64,000 nucleotides of DNA from Isoetes taiwanensis (GCA_021234155.1 JAJEKV010000003.1:18960386-19024385); one strand, 5' to 3'. Counted from the first letter of the stretch, positions 23,039-35,438 are shown. The notes: generated from the sequence alone by a model not told the origin. Numbers and translations are program-made.

Positions 23039-25090
23039 CTAGGGTGCCTTGCTGGTAGGCTTAGCATCTGGAGCTAGTGTGATTTCACACTCTATACCCC
23101 TATAAGGTGGTAGCTGACAGATTTGATTTGAAAATACATCATTGAACTCTCTAATGAGCCTTGCTATTGGCTTGGGCAGCTGATTCCCGCTTAAGTCACT
23201 TCCCTTCTCTTTAGCTGGTTCAATTGCTTCTAATATTAGGATATAATCCACCTTATTTCTTTCTATACTTTTCCTTAGCTGCTTCATAGAAATACACTGC
23301 ACGGAAGAAGCTACCTTCTTACCTTTCACTATGAATCTGGTGCCGTCCGGCGCCGTCATGGAGATCTCATTGCGGTCGCAGTCGATCATTGCTTTAGCTG
23401 GCTTAAGGAACTCCATTCCTACTATTCCATGACCTCTGCCCCCATCGACCACTTGCTTCTGCTAAGGTCTATATCAAACGTGATCCTCCTCCCCTTAATG
23501 TGGCGAATGGCGCCATTTGCCATGCTAACTGGCCTTGGCTTTGACTTCAAGACTTTATTCTTCATTAGAGCAGCAAGCCTAGGAGAGGCAAAGTTATGAG
23601 AGCTATCTGTATCTATCAAAACTAGGTATGGACTGCTATCTATGATTCCCTCAGCCGCAATGACCGTGGATTGATTTTCAACATCACCTGACTCAATAGC
23701 TGCACAAATATGGCACTCACCCTCTATGAAATCTTGCGCCTCCTGCTGGTCGTCCTCTTCGTTATCTCCTTCGGCTGGTGAATCCCAATCTGCAAGTTCT
23801 GCCAAAGCTGCCTGCATGATGAATGGACAATCGTGTGTTCGGTGCCCTGGCTGGAAGCACCTAAAGCACAACTTCTTTTCAATGTATTCCTGTCTCTTTT
23901 CCTTTGGAAGGCTATCCAGAAGACGCTTGAGCAAACTGCCCCCTGATCCACTTTGTGGCTTACGATCCCCAAAGGCCTTTCCCTGAACTTTCCCTTGCTG
24001 GTGACCTCCGGTTGGAGTAGTTGCTGATTGCTTATTCTGGTACTGCCCTTGATATTGCCCTGTTGATTTATCCTTGAAGGCCGACTGTTTCTCCCTTGGA
24101 GTTTGTGGTGCTTCTTCCAAGCTTATGGCTTTATCCTCGACTTCTGCTACTGTCTTTGGGTTGATTGCTCGGACTAGTCTCTTGATATTGCTGTTCAACC
24201 CTTCAATATATCCGTCAACCGCTTGCCTTTCCGAAATTCCGGGAACATAGAGCCTGAGCCGCATGAATTCCTTTGTGTACTTGGCTACTGACAAGGTACC
24301 TTGGTTCAACCTGTAGAATTGCTGGATCTGCCTGCTAGTATGTGATCTTGGCACATAATGTTTGCAAAAGGCCTTGCTGAAGATCTTGAATCTGCAACTG
24401 TTTCTTTTCAGCTTATTGGACTTTGCATAGCCCTTCCACCAAATTCTGGCTGCTCCTATTAAGTTTACTGTAGCAACCTTCCCTATATCTTTGTCCTTCA
24501 TGCCATAAGAATTGCCAAACTCTTCTATTTCATCCAGTCAAGCTTCCGCCTCCATACCTGACCTGTCCTTCCCTGAAAACTGATCTAACTTCCTAGTCTT
24601 CCATACATTGCTCATAGCGCTGTCAACTTTCTTCTGATAGTCATCTGTCTTCCTTGCCCTGGCTCTTACCTGTGATGTATCGGACTCACTCTCTGAGCTA
24701 GAACTGTCTTGGCTGCCAGAAGTGTCTGATGAACTGGAGCTGGATGGTGTTGGGGTCCTTCGGTTCCTCCTTTTCCTCTTCCTGTCCCTGACATTTCCCT
24801 GATTGCCTTCCCCTTCTGGTTGGGGACCCTCCTCAACGCCTTGCTGAGGTAGTGGTGAGGGAGGTGGTGGTGCAGGTGCATATTCTTGGGCGTTCATCAA
24901 TAGGGTGGCCCAGTGAATCAGCTGGTGCATCTGGTTCCTCATTTGGGTGAGCCTTGCATTGACTGACTCCACCGTCATTTCTTCGTTGTTGTCTTCCTGT
25001 TCGCGCCCAAATAAGTTCCTAGGTACCCATTGGTGTTGTCGGCCCGGGCCTTGCGAACCTGAGCCGGTGTTCCTGGCTGCAAGTATTAGT
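23039..25090 (-). pseudogene. E-I gag and protease
   Basis: Gag starts inside a frame (RNTGSGSQGPGRQHQWVPR, from about 25085) without an ATG, continues through TDDYQKKVDSAMSNVWKTRK, then the capsid-like IWWKGYAKSNKLKRNSCRF and FYRLNQGTLSVAKYTKEF blocks. A CCHC knuckle follows (CFRCFQPGHRTHDC). The protease active site is LIDTDSSHNF, with Asp in place of the usual Gly. Stops at about 24538 and a frame change near 23440 break it. The N-terminus abuts foreign DNA right after TTGCAG, so the true start was removed by the cargo junction or lies across a splice. Confidence 0.85.
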
Positions 25091-25962
25091 CATCAATACT
25101 GTTACTTTAGTTATATATTATTCATCCTTATTTACAAGTGAATTATTGTTGAGCATAAAAGAAATCATGCCAAAATTGCACTTATAAGTTAAAGACAATT
25201 TATAGTCATTAATATGAAGGTTACACATTGATATAAAATACATGATAATGATTGCCTTGACTCGACCATGGTAATATCTCCACTTTGTGGTCATACATAT
25301 TGTCTATTTTGTCTTGTATTCAGGGTTTTAACGACGAATACATGTGTACATGATTGTTCATGGTCCGAGGACCTGCGACACTGCTTAGGAATCCCTTCCG
25401 AAGGTACATCTATTTCTATTTTGATTACATAATTAGTTTGAGTGTACTTAGATGTAGTTAGTTTCCATCATGTACATAACTGTATTAACATTTGATTTGG
25501 CGTGGTTTTGTCTTTACTGTAAAGAGGAAATGTATTTGCTTCTGTACTTTACATTTACATGTGCCATGAAGTGCTTTTCTGGAATTCCTTTACAGGGTGT
25601 ATTGCATTGACTGTACTTTGCATTTACATGTGATCAGAAATGCATATGAATTTGGTATTTGACTTTCCTTTACATTCAATGCTGAATGATGTATTTGATA
25701 GGGTGTATTGATAAAATATTTTGTTCTGAAATGTTTTTTTACATTGTGATAGCTATGTACACTAATGTACTTCTATTTTGTCGTTACATTATCAGCAGAA
25801 AGTTTGCCTGTAGTAAAAACCTACTTGCATGTAATTAACATTTGTTCTGTTTTGATTTGCATCTGATTGTTTTTTCTTCAGATTTTGCTACTCTACATCT
25901 CCCTTGATTCTGAATCAAGTGTTTACATTTCTTATTGACACCCAATTGTGTCAATGCAGACA

Positions 25963-27930
25963 TGGGTAGTATCAAGAAAGGAAGAAGTAAAATTGCAGGT
26001 AAACTAAACAATTCATGTTTCGTGCACTATGCTTAAGTTCTGAATATAGCTAAATCTCATGTTGTAGGTGAAAAGAAGAATGTTATTGGGAAGGAGTTGC
26101 ATTTACCATTCTCAGACATCCCAATTGCTGAACCTGGCACAAAAGATACTGCTGCTATCGATGTTGGAAGTCCATCCACATCTACATCACCTTTGAGAAT
26201 TGCAACAACTCATAAGCAATCAGTGCAGGATTTGGAGACAGAGGGGTATGTGGAAGGTAGGGTGATTACATTCTGATTACATTAAGATTGCATCTGTTGT
26301 AGTTAGAGTTCACTAATGTTCAATATTTTGCAGCAGTGGTTGTTTTCCAAAAAGAGATCTCACCGTCCGGTTTTTAGCGCTATTATTGGAGCAACTAGTC
26401 TGAAAGCCAGAAAGTAATTCTCTCCCTTTCGTGGTTTCTATTTTTTTTTTTTTTTTGTATTTTGAAAATTACGTTGGCGTTTACGTGATAAAATTATCAA
26501 GATGTTGGTGACGACATTGAAAACAGTCCTGAAGCTGCTGTTGAAGTTCAAATTGAGGAAAAGGCTTGTTCTTTGACAGGTACGTGTTTCTTTTTTTGTC
26601 TTGCTTTCAAAACATTAAAATGAAACACTTTCTTGTCTTCAGAGACTTGCGACGATTCAAAGGAGCTAGATGATGTTGAAGAAGCCTTGGAGATTGCAGC
26701 CAAGGCAACGACTAAATTTATGGTCAAAGCTGATGCCAAAACAGCTAGAAAAAAGAGAGTGCAAACCAGAGCAGGGACATCCGCTGCAAAACGGTAATTG
26801 CTAGCTTACATTGACTTACTTATACTTCAGTAGCTTATTATATTTTACTCGTTTTGCAGGTCTAAACCACTGGAAACAGAGATTGGAAGGTATCAATTTA
26901 TGCTTTATTGTCATGGATCAATTGTTAATATGACACTAACATCTTGGATCTGACAAATGTAAAATGATGACAAGGATAAACTTATGGAATTCACGCCATT
27001 CACGCCATTCAAGAACCGGTCCGCCGGGCTGAAATGAAAGTGGTTGCATCCGACATAGCAATTTTATGTGCAATTAACTCTAAAATGAGTAGCCGCTTAG
27101 TGGATCTTTATGGCGTGTAATAACCCGGTTGTAACCGAGTCAGTATTTGTTGCTATTCCTTGTCTCTAATGTTAATCTTAATCTAATCCAGGTGCTTGTA
27201 TGAGACATTGCCTTCGAAAGTGGAAGAGCAAAATCTTTTTTTTATCTTGCTTACAACTATATAAGGTTTAGAGAAGCTACCAAAGAAGAAAAGAAAGGTG
27301 AATCATTTGAAGGATCACCGAATGTCATTGAAATAGTGAAATCGGGGATGAAGGGATTTGTGGTAGCTAAATGCCATCATATCCTTGCACCTATCCTTGA
27401 GAATGACCATTTTGTGCCGGGCTGTTTTACGCCGCACCATCGATTCCAAGATCCCCGCACTGTGAATTCACGCCTTGAATCCTCTTATTGGGTTATGCGA
27501 TTTAACGAGAAAGCAATCAAAGGGTATGTAATACTTTAAGTTGTTGCTTTGCTTTTCTTCGCTAATTCGGTCCGCTAAATTTCGCGGATATGTAGGTTGC
27601 ACACACAAATGTTAACCACATCGATCGGCCAAGTATCTAGAGGCGCCGATTTCATGAAGAGAAATAATGTTAATCGGATTCAAGAAGTAGAGGTGCCACA
27701 AAGAGTCCGATTTAACATCATGTGGGTTGTATGTGATGGGATTTATGCACAAATATGTTGAAGCTCTTGTCTCTGGTAGAGATATGGAAGTAAGTTGTAT
27801 GCCTTCCCTTGTATGTACTGCATCTCATGTTCCTTTAAATATTTCTAACCTTATTTATGGATGTCACAGATTACATCTAAATGGTTCTCTCATGAATACG
27901 TCCTGTCACGACGACAATTTCTAATAGATG
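25963..27930 (+). CDS. Unknown intron-containing gene in cargo
   Basis: A start MGSIKKGRSKIA is followed by canonical introns: GCAG|GTAAAC..TTGTAG|GTGAAAAG (about 25999-26067) and GAAG|GTAGGG..TTGCAG (about 26256-26335). Later exon-like pieces are acidic (DVGDDIENSPEAAVEV; CDDSKELDDVEEALEIAAKA) then basic (TARKKRVQTRAGTSAAKR). A final part at about 27270-27530 holds FVVAKCHHILAPILENDHFV and LESSYWVMRFNEKAIKG. A stop after SPSGF near 26380 and uncertain joins suggest decay. No known domain was recognised; a transposon accessory protein is possible. Confidence 0.4.
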
Positions 27931-28044
27931 CTTTGGTCATGCATTGTAATGCATTGAAGAAAAAAGATTTCTGATTTAAAGAAGCCTTGTACCCTTTTTG
28001 GTCAATCAAAACAGTTACTTGATTGTTTCGACTGATATATATTT

Positions 28045-28450
28045 GTGACCTTGTACCACACCACACCCCTCCACCACACTTCACCACCACCACCACACTC
28101 CACCACACCACATCACACCACAATCCACAACACCACACCACACCACCACCACCACACCCCACCACCACACTCCACCACACCACATCATACCACCACACAT
28201 CACTACACACACCACCACCACCACCCCCCACCACCACACCCCACCACCACCACACACCACACCACCACCCCCCACCACCACACTCCACCACCGCTCCACA
28301 CTCCACCATTTGGTGTATGGTGTGTGGTGAACGGTGTGGTGTGTGGTGGGAAGTGTGGTGAATGGTGTGGTGTGTGGTGGGATGTGCTCGTTCTGGTGAA
28401 TATGATAGTGTGGGGCATGGTATGGTGCATGGTTTGGTGTGGTATACACA
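28045..28450. repeat. CCACCA/ACACC microsatellite that flips strand
   Basis: About 265 bp of CCACCACACC-type repeat (C-rich top strand) is followed from about 28312 by GGTGTGTGGTG-type repeat (G-rich top strand). The two halves are complementary in type, so the tract can fold into a large imperfect hairpin. Long open frames here on both strands are by-products of the repeat and not genes. Confidence 0.85.
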
Positions 28451-29024
28451 CCCTAACATTTTAGTGTTCATTTCACGCAGATGGTATTGTTCAAGAGGTT
28501 TCTGGACCAACATCCAGAAATTTTTGGCAGATGCTTCAAGATGCATTTAAAGAAAATACTCTGAACATATTTTCCTATTGGCTGCTGGTTACTATATTTT
28601 GTTAGTGTGCAGATCATAAATTCTGCACCTTGAAATTCCTTGTTGGCTTTAATGTTTGTTTTGGTATACTATTTCAGTAATTGTACTTTGCATTTTATAA
28701 TTAATGACAAAAACTGTCATTAACTTGAGTTGCAAACTAAGTACCAAACATGTTTCTTATATCTATACAGAAAAGGATAGAAATAGTTCAGTTAACTAAA
28801 AGAACAGTGGAAACTCAGAGAACAATTAAAGCAAAAAAAATAGTCACAACAACTGTAGAGAAGAGGAGTTCTGTCATTAATGAAAAAGCTTTACAAAAAA
28901 TAGAGTCACAAGGACTATTGCAAAACAAGTTCTGTATTTAATTAAAAAGCTTTACAAAGAATAGTCACAAGGACTATTGCCAAAAAAATTGAAACCAGGG
29001 ATTACAAAAAACAAGGCTTGATCT

Positions 29025-29351
29025 TCAGGCCATCTTCAGCTCTACATGAAGGTCGTCCTCCATGGCATACATCTTCATTTCGAGGAGTCGCTCCTCGTCG
29101 AGGTAAGCCTCATGCACCCACTCGATCACCCGCAACGAAGCGACAGCCTGATGATCCATGATGAGCTTCTCCACCTCTGGTGGAGTGAACTTCGCCCTGA
29201 CTGTAACCGGGTGGCCTCCGGAGGAAGACACGGATTCTCCAGAGGAAGACACGGATCCTCCGGAGGAAGAGGAGGATCGTGCTGGCGGGGGAGGAGCAGG
29301 CACAATGGCCGGGATAGTGTTCCTGCGGAGTGTGGTCTTGAACTTGGCCAT
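29025..29351 (-). CDS. Small basic/serine-rich protein, unknown
   Basis: A 108-residue frame begins MAKFKTTLRRNTIP, passes through a Pro-rich and Ser/Gly repeat linker (SSSGGSVSSSGESVSSSGG) and ends in a predicted helical segment (TPPEVEKLIMDHQAVASLRV then EAYLDEERLLEMKMYAMEDD). The basic tail, serine linker and helical end recall the plan of the H3-like proteins nearby, but I cannot align it to a histone fold with confidence. An in-frame extension upstream to 29543 exists but looks like promoter/UTR. Confidence 0.45.
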   Translation of the reverse strand: MAKFKTTLRRNTIPAIVPAPPPPARSSSSSGGSVSSSGESVSSSGGHPVTVRAKFTPPEVEKLIMDHQAVASLRVIEWVHEAYLDEERLLEMKMYAMEDDLHVELKMA

Positions 29352-30009
29352 GGCGGAAGTGAAGGAGATGGACGGAATGGAAAAGGAGTGAAGGAGATGG
29401 CGGAATAGACGATGGGGACGGAATGGACGGAATGAAGCTGCAGGGCAGAATTTTGGGAATAAAAGGGATGTTTGCATGCATACGATTTTGTTTTGGGAAT
29501 TAGGCAGAAGAGGAAAGGGACGTATCCATGCATACGATTTCACACCTCGGGAGCCGATCCACCCACCTCAATATTTTTGCAAATGTAAAATGTATAGGTT
29601 GAACCATATTATGAGACCAATTGCTTGGTATGCAGTTAGCACAACCCTAACACAAAGTTAGCAATATCCCACATGCATATATCACAAAAATCGTGCGCAT
29701 ATATGAAGGGGGTATTGCTGCTTCATTGATAAGTGTGGATAGAGATTAGATGTTGAAAAGTTATGGCTCGCTGGCTTGTAATCTTGATTCTGAAAGCCAT
29801 TGTGTCATAACCGGCCCAAGATGTAATCCTAGTCCACCCTTTTTTTTAGTAATGGGCTCAAAGATCCCACATGCATTCAATGTTCCACATGTTACCAAAT
29901 CAACAATTGCCAAATCAACAAATGCCAAATGAATGGATTATGTTAAGGCATATTGTGTACCTATGCATATTGTGTTTGGTAAAGCGTGAGTCAACAATAT
30001 AGAGATGAC

Positions 30010-30326
30010 AAGGAATATTCCTTATTACCTTGAAAGGAATATTCCTTATTGCATTGAAAGGAATATTCCTTAGCGCCTAGTTATCAGGAATATTCCTTAT
30101 TACCTTCAAAGGAATATTCTTTAGTTTGTTTAAGTGCACCCATAGTTACAAGGAATATTCCTATTACCTTGAAAGGAATATTCCTTTTTGCATTGAAAGG
30201 AATATTCCTTAGTGCCCAGTTATCAAGAATATTCCTTATTACCTTCAAAGGAATATTCTTTAGTTTGTTTAAGTGCACCCATAGTTACAAGGAATATTCC
30301 TTATTACATTGAAAGGAATATTCCTC
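30010..30326. repeat. Tandem repeat of ~150 bp with GGAATATTCC palindromes
   Basis: Two full units and part of a third, each carrying several AAGGAATATTCCTT palindromes separated by ATTACCTT/ATTGCATTG words and ending in TTTAGTTTGTTTAAGTGCAC. About twelve palindromes or near-palindromes occur in 320 bp. It lies between the divergent starts of the small minus-strand gene and the 30564 gene, where a shared control region would sit. A single GGAATATTCC also lies 20-30 bp inside the right end of the 8.2-kb DNA transposon (about 60379). Confidence 0.8.
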
Positions 30327-30563
30327 ATTGAGTATAGCCCTTTCATTTGAGCTAGGCTTGTGGGATATATGCCAGCATCAACCATTGGCCAATTGGGTCA
30401 GAAAAAGAGGACAGTGGGAAAGATTTTGAGAAAAGGATGTTGAACAAATCATTGGTTAAGGAACAAATCATTGGCATGGTATGAGCCATATCAGAAACAG
30501 GGGAGAAGGGAATAGACAGGGATAAAAATTCTTTTTTTTACCTGTGGTGACTGGTTGATTCCG

Positions 30564-31149
30564 ATGGCGGGAGGAGATCGAACGACTAGATCACAATCCA
30601 TATCCCCAATTCAAATGCAAACTCACCTGGCGCACCCGATTCTTGAGGAGATCAATGCCGAACAGGGAAACCAATTGAACAAAATCAAACGGAGAGGCAG
30701 TCACGAGTTCAGAGGTACTCCTATTCTTAAACATACTTTTGTTCATAATCTAACAATTGCTTATGATGTTCTACACAGATGCACAGAGGAGACTTAACAA
30801 TGTTGGAACCATGGATCAAGCTATGGGAGTAGCAGCGGACAAGGGGGATGAGGAATCCCAATTATCTAAAGCAGAACTAGAGAGTATTCTCATTCAACTT
30901 AAACAGGAAGTTGTGCATGCAAAAGCAATCAACAAAGTGCTGAAAAGGACTGAGGTTTGGAGATTCAATAGCCTCAAACCATACTTTACCAATCTCTATC
31001 ATAAATGGCAACAGAAGCGAGAAGCACATGTCTTGCTTCTGTTAGACTTCACCAACTTCCAAACAGCTGTCCTGGACACTCTTCTCACAATTTTCGGGAA
31101 CAGGACCATTGCTGATCTCACACTGCAGGACCTTCTGGATGAATCTTGA
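30564..31149 (+). CDS. Two-exon gene, coiled-coil-like protein, unknown
   Basis: ATG at 30564 opens MAGGDRTTRSQ; exon 1 ends at 30714 (TTCAGAG|GTACTC) and exon 2 starts after TTCTACACAG (about 30779), giving an in-frame join. The product is about 170 residues. Its second half is helical and charged (LSKAELESILIQLKQEVVHA, then VWRFNSLKPYFTNLYHKWQQ) and ends QDLLDES. It converges tail-to-tail with the transposase-like gene at 31336. No family was recognised; association with the transposon is inferred from position. Confidence 0.6.
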
Positions 31150-31335
31150 GTCTTGAATCTTGAGACCTTCTGCTTACAGTGTTTTTTACAACTTACACTA
31201 AGTATAACAGTCTTGGAACTATATAAACAATATATTAATATTTGTGTTTTAATCTGGTTCACATTTTGATTACATTCAGTTTGCAAGTCCATGCCTTAGT
31301 GCATAGAAAAGTTACTTCAACAACAGGTTAACGTA

Positions 31336-34300
31336 TTACAGAGATTCTACAATCTCTGGCAAATTTCCCAGCAACATTTCATGCCAATAGTTAGTCAGTT
31401 CATATGCATAAGATGTACCTTTAATCTTATGCTTGACTGGCTCCAATGGAAATCTCACCCCAATTACTGACTCGGGATGGACAAGAACTTTCTTTCCTTG
31501 AATAAGCCTGTACTTTTGATGGCAACCAGGAATCAATTCAAAGTAGTTACCAGCTATAACTTCATTACCACAATAAAATTCATTTCCATAGTCATCCTTG
31601 GTGTCTTCTTCGAGGGCATGTTTCACTTACATTGTAATTGGATGAGATAATAAGGGACCCTTTCATAATTGTCTGGGGATGTGAAGGATGCAAAATAATC
31701 TCCAACCTGCACTGTCTCATCCACATTGTCCACGTCATTTGCCCACAAGTCCTCTGCCTCGTACCCATCTTCTTCAACATTGTCCCTGTTTGTAGGCTCT
31801 AGTTTTCTCAACTCCCACCGCCACAATGATCAGCATTCTCACAAGCAAAGGCCAATCAAAATTGATGCATGCCTTACAAAAACATAAAAGAGATCTACAC
31901 ATTAACTTTGTTGGATCATTTGGATCTATGGATGATACGCAATGAAGAGATTGCACCCCTTTCATTGGGAGCACATCAAATCTTTGGGAACGGTCAATGT
32001 CAGACACCTTCCAAAATACCCTTTCCACATCAGAAATTTTCTCTTCAAGAACCTCACATGCAGTTTCTGCATTTTTTATCACTTTCCCATCCTTTTTTCT
32101 TTGTTACGCCTCGAGCCATAGTTTGGCTATGGCTCCTTCTATAAAATCATGTGTGCCCCTTCCCATGTCCCGAGCCAAAGAAATTCTAGTGCATTTTGAT
32201 CTTATGCTCTTGATGATACCTAGTTACATGATAGAAAGCTCTTCTCGACTTGAATTGGGCTGCACACCCGGCAGACCAAACTAAGTGGTATTTCATATGG
32301 CCAGCACCATTTTCTTTCAGCCAATTGAGGTGCATCTTGAATGCTTTTTGTACAAAGTGAGTATCATGTGTTTTGTCATCTGAAATAAAGAAGTGCACAC
32401 ATTTCCTCATTTTACCATGTACCTTGAACATCGTGATGTGGACCAATATGCTGATTTGTTCATTGTACCAATGTTGTGCTTGAATCTCGTTGAATGGCTT
32501 CAAAGTATAATTCTCCGAGAAATCAACAACTGATAATACGATATCATCACGAAGACTCTTCATGGATTCCTTGAATTGTTTGCTCTGCCAATGTGCCACA
32601 AAGTTATGATATACAAACTTCGACATATGATCAAACATGTTATCCAACATATTACTGAAGCTGCCTTTCTTGTCAATTAGCTTTAGTCTTCGTGAAGTTC
32701 CTTTCTTCGAGGACTCATTAACGTAACCATAGACTTGCCAATCAAGCGTTTGATCAATCTGCTCCTTGTATTCTCTTGGACACAACTCAATTAATTGTTT
32801 CCCATAATTTTTACAATCTGATTTGATACATTGTAGCTTATGCCACTCGTTGTCTGCTGCTCTGTCACATACCATAGTCCTCCAAAATGTGCTAACATTA
32901 TCAAATGTCTTGTTCTTGGCTTGACATATTCCAAAGATGAGCTTCGGGATGCGCACACACCACAATTGCACGAACAATTTTCATGGAGTCTTGACCTCAT
33001 CAAATTAAATGCCTGCTTGTACAGATCTGATTGCTCATGTTTCACGCAACAACATGTGTTTCTTTCCTTTAGCTTTCTAATGCAAGAAGGTTTTAAGTAT
33101 TCAAATTGCCTAAGCCCAATCCGAACCTCTGGATACTGATCCACAAAATTCTGGAATAATTCAGCCTGTAAAATTACAGTGAAATAAAATTAGTCACCTC
33201 ATTACATTACATTACATTACATTACATTACATTACATTACATTACATTACATACAAATCTTTTACATATTCAAGACCCTAAACTCCCACACATACATGTA
33301 CATTCTGACATGAATTTTATTTCATTTACTATGAAGTCACATAATTTTTTGACAATTAATACATCTCCACACTAATTTCTTCTTAGTTACTGCCTACATC
33401 TACAATACATTCAGAATATGCATGTAAACAAATATACATCCAGAATATACATGTAAACAAATATACATGTACGTGTTGCCATGAAATAATTTGACATTTC
33501 CATGTAGAACAACTAGGGCAGACTGCATCTACATTACATTCAAAAAGTAAAGAAATCTGTTACAAACTTTACATCAATGTTACAAAATAAAAGACATCTT
33601 TATTCTGCCAAAAAGTAAAGAAATCTACAAACTTTACATCAGTGTTACAAAATAAAAAACATCTTTATTCTGAAAAACAAGATGCAATTACTGCCTAAAT
33701 TACAATCGTGCACATTGTAATGTCAATATATTGAATTGGTTGTGTCCTCTTCTTCATGACATCTCTAATTTTTGGTGAAACCTTTGAGTTATCTAACCAA
33801 AACCGAAAGCAACCATATCCTTCATAGCCCGATCTATCGTGATTTGTTCGTGGATTTCGACATGCTAATGCCCCTGATTTGTTCCACCTAGTGACATTCT
33901 TTTCCTTCTCTCCTTCGCTAGTTTCATATTTCTAGGATGTATTTTCAGCAACTTAGTCGCTAGTGAAGTCTTCTCGTAATTCTCCTTCCTCTCCAACCAC
34001 CATAGATAGTGCAATGCTTTGCGCAAGTCTGTCATTGCTATTTGCATTTTGACGCCTTGGAGGCCATTCTTTAAATTCTTTACGGTCTGTTTTCACGATA
34101 GCCTCTTGAGGCCTTCCAATGATCGGCTCAAATAGGAATTGCAATCTTTTGTGTCTGCAATAATCTTCTTGCAAATATACTTTTGTTGTTTTGGAGTCAA
34201 ATTAGATACCTCATTCATTATGAGATTTCTGAAGCATTCACCTTTCTTCTAATTGGTTTTTTGTCACGTATCCACCCCTACAAACCCTCTGTTTTCGATT

Positions 34301-34661
34301 TTCTTTACCGCTTGTAACGTTGTTTGCTTTCCGAAACTTCATCAACGGGAGGATTGAAATCAACCCGATGTCGACCTCGAAGTGCTTGCATGAGAGTCCA
34401 ATCCTTCTTCCATAGTTTCTTCTTCAATCGGTGCTTTAAGAAATCGATCCATTCTCGGCAGTAAAGGGGATACAACATCCTGCACAAAAAATCAGATTAT
34501 TAACCAGATTTGTATTACTGCTTGAAGGGATTTGTATTACTGCTTGAAGGAAAGGGATTTCAATTTCTTCAAGATACATTTGTTTCTTGAAATGCATTCG
34601 ATTTAGGAGCAGCTATAATCGATTCGGGCCAAGTTTTCGTTGAGGTAGAATCCGAAGCCAT
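31336..34661 (-). CDS. Putative DDE-type transposase-like gene (DFSENY family)
   Basis: Minus-strand exons give, in order: MASDSTSTKTWPES (34661), a spliced exon after TTTTTTGTGCAG (about 34480), YPEVRIGLRQFEYLKPSCIR with a Cys-rich RNTCCCVKH and CSCNCGVC (33144-32900), then the core VDFSENYTLKPFNEIQAQHW, FISDDKTHDTHFVQKAF and WSAGCAAQFKSRRAFYH (32977-32186). The C-terminus has VLVHPESVIGVRFPLEP. The acidic positions in DFSENY, SDDKTHD and the SxGCAAQFKSR block (usual SDGCAAQFKS, here SAG) suggest an RNase H-like transposase fold. The Asp-to-Ala change and several frame breaks suggest an inactive copy. The family assignment is from memory of similar uncharacterised eukaryotic proteins. Confidence 0.55.
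33201..33252. repeat. (ATTAC)n microsatellite
   Basis: Ten consecutive ATTAC units, embedded in a wider region rich in TACATT words that lies inside an apparent intron or gap of the transposase-like gene. Confidence 0.95.
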
Positions 34662-34922
34662 GTTTTATCGATTGAGGAAAGTTCAAAATGTGCGCCAAAG
34701 TTTTTTTTTTTTCGCATGCAAGATATTTAGATTTTATTGATAGAGAAGCTAGTACAAGATTTCGGGAGGATTTGGTATAATTATGGAGAATATTGTACGT
34801 CAACCGCCTTTATTAATGATAGGCAACTCCATGTAAAATTCAAAATGTACATTACAAACACTTTAACCCAGTTCAAATTTTTACATCAATATACAAAAAA
34901 ATTCAATCACCCTTTCATGCTT

Positions 34923-35141
34923 CTACCCAGATACCCAATTCCCTCCCCTAGGAGGTAAGCTAACTTCCCAGGGTAGGATCTGTTGATCGTATTGGCAAAT
35001 GATATCAGTATAGAAGGGTGTTCTGGTCAATGTTGCATGGAGATCAAACAAGTGGTCGAACACCGGGAAGGCTCGATCAGCAGGAAAGTCATGGATGTGG
35101 TTGGCAGCATTATACCATCTAACAAAGTTGCTGGGCGCCAT
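34923..35141 (-). pseudogene. E-I ORF2, N-terminal fragment
   Basis: ATG at 35141 begins MAPSNFVRWYNAANHI. The E0 ORF2 begins MATADFRRWYSASGHV in the same position relative to its own H3-like gene, palindrome pair and TATA box, so the two are homologous. Here the frame ends after about 70 residues where cargo DNA begins. The function is unknown. Confidence 0.7.
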
Positions 35142-35250
35142 TGAGCAGAGGTGAGTGTAGAAAATGGCTTGCAAAGATCAATGAAAGGTTGGGAAATCAC
35201 CTAAGATGCTAAGAACAGTTCTGGTGAAGGGAAAATGGCAAATGAGGCCC

Positions 35251-35258
35251 TTTTTATA
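35251..35258 (-). promoter_or_regulatory. TATA box of E-I ORF2
   Basis: The minus strand reads TCTATAAAAAGGGCC about 110 bp upstream of the ORF2 ATG. The E0 copy has TATAAATAGACCC about 112 bp upstream of its ORF2 ATG. Confidence 0.6.
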
Positions 35259-35438
35259 GACTATGGTCTGCCTCGGGTTTCGTGCACAAGGGTTGTTGAT
35301 GGGAGAGACTTTTGTTCTAAGGCTATAGGTCTCCAATTGAACTACCATGAAGTGCAAATCTAAGCAAAACAAAGCAAGAAACACTACATTAGCGTTTGTT
35401 GAGTCAAATTTGGCTAATCTAGGTCAAAGATGGTCGAC

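Larger units (their letters stand above)
25091..34922. mobile_element. ~10-kb transposon-like cargo inside E-I
   Basis: This block separates the E-I ORF2 start (to 34923) from gag (from about 25090). It differs from the surrounding Ty3 DNA in AT content, intron-bearing genes, and abundant TACATT/TTACAT words near both sides (25500-25860; 33190-33700 and 34840-34900). It holds a plus-strand gene (25963-27930), a small minus-strand gene (29351-29025), a plus-strand two-exon gene (30564-31149) and a minus-strand transposase-like gene (34661-31336). No convincing terminal inverted repeat was found, so it may be more than one insertion. Confidence 0.55.

Noticed and set aside
23724-23986. Short open frames within E-I gag on both strands
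   Set aside because: They overlap the gag zinc-knuckle region out of frame and have no family resemblance.
28045-28550. Long open frames over the CCACCA repeat on both strands
   Set aside because: They are low-complexity His/Thr/Pro or Val/Trp/Gly translations of a microsatellite.
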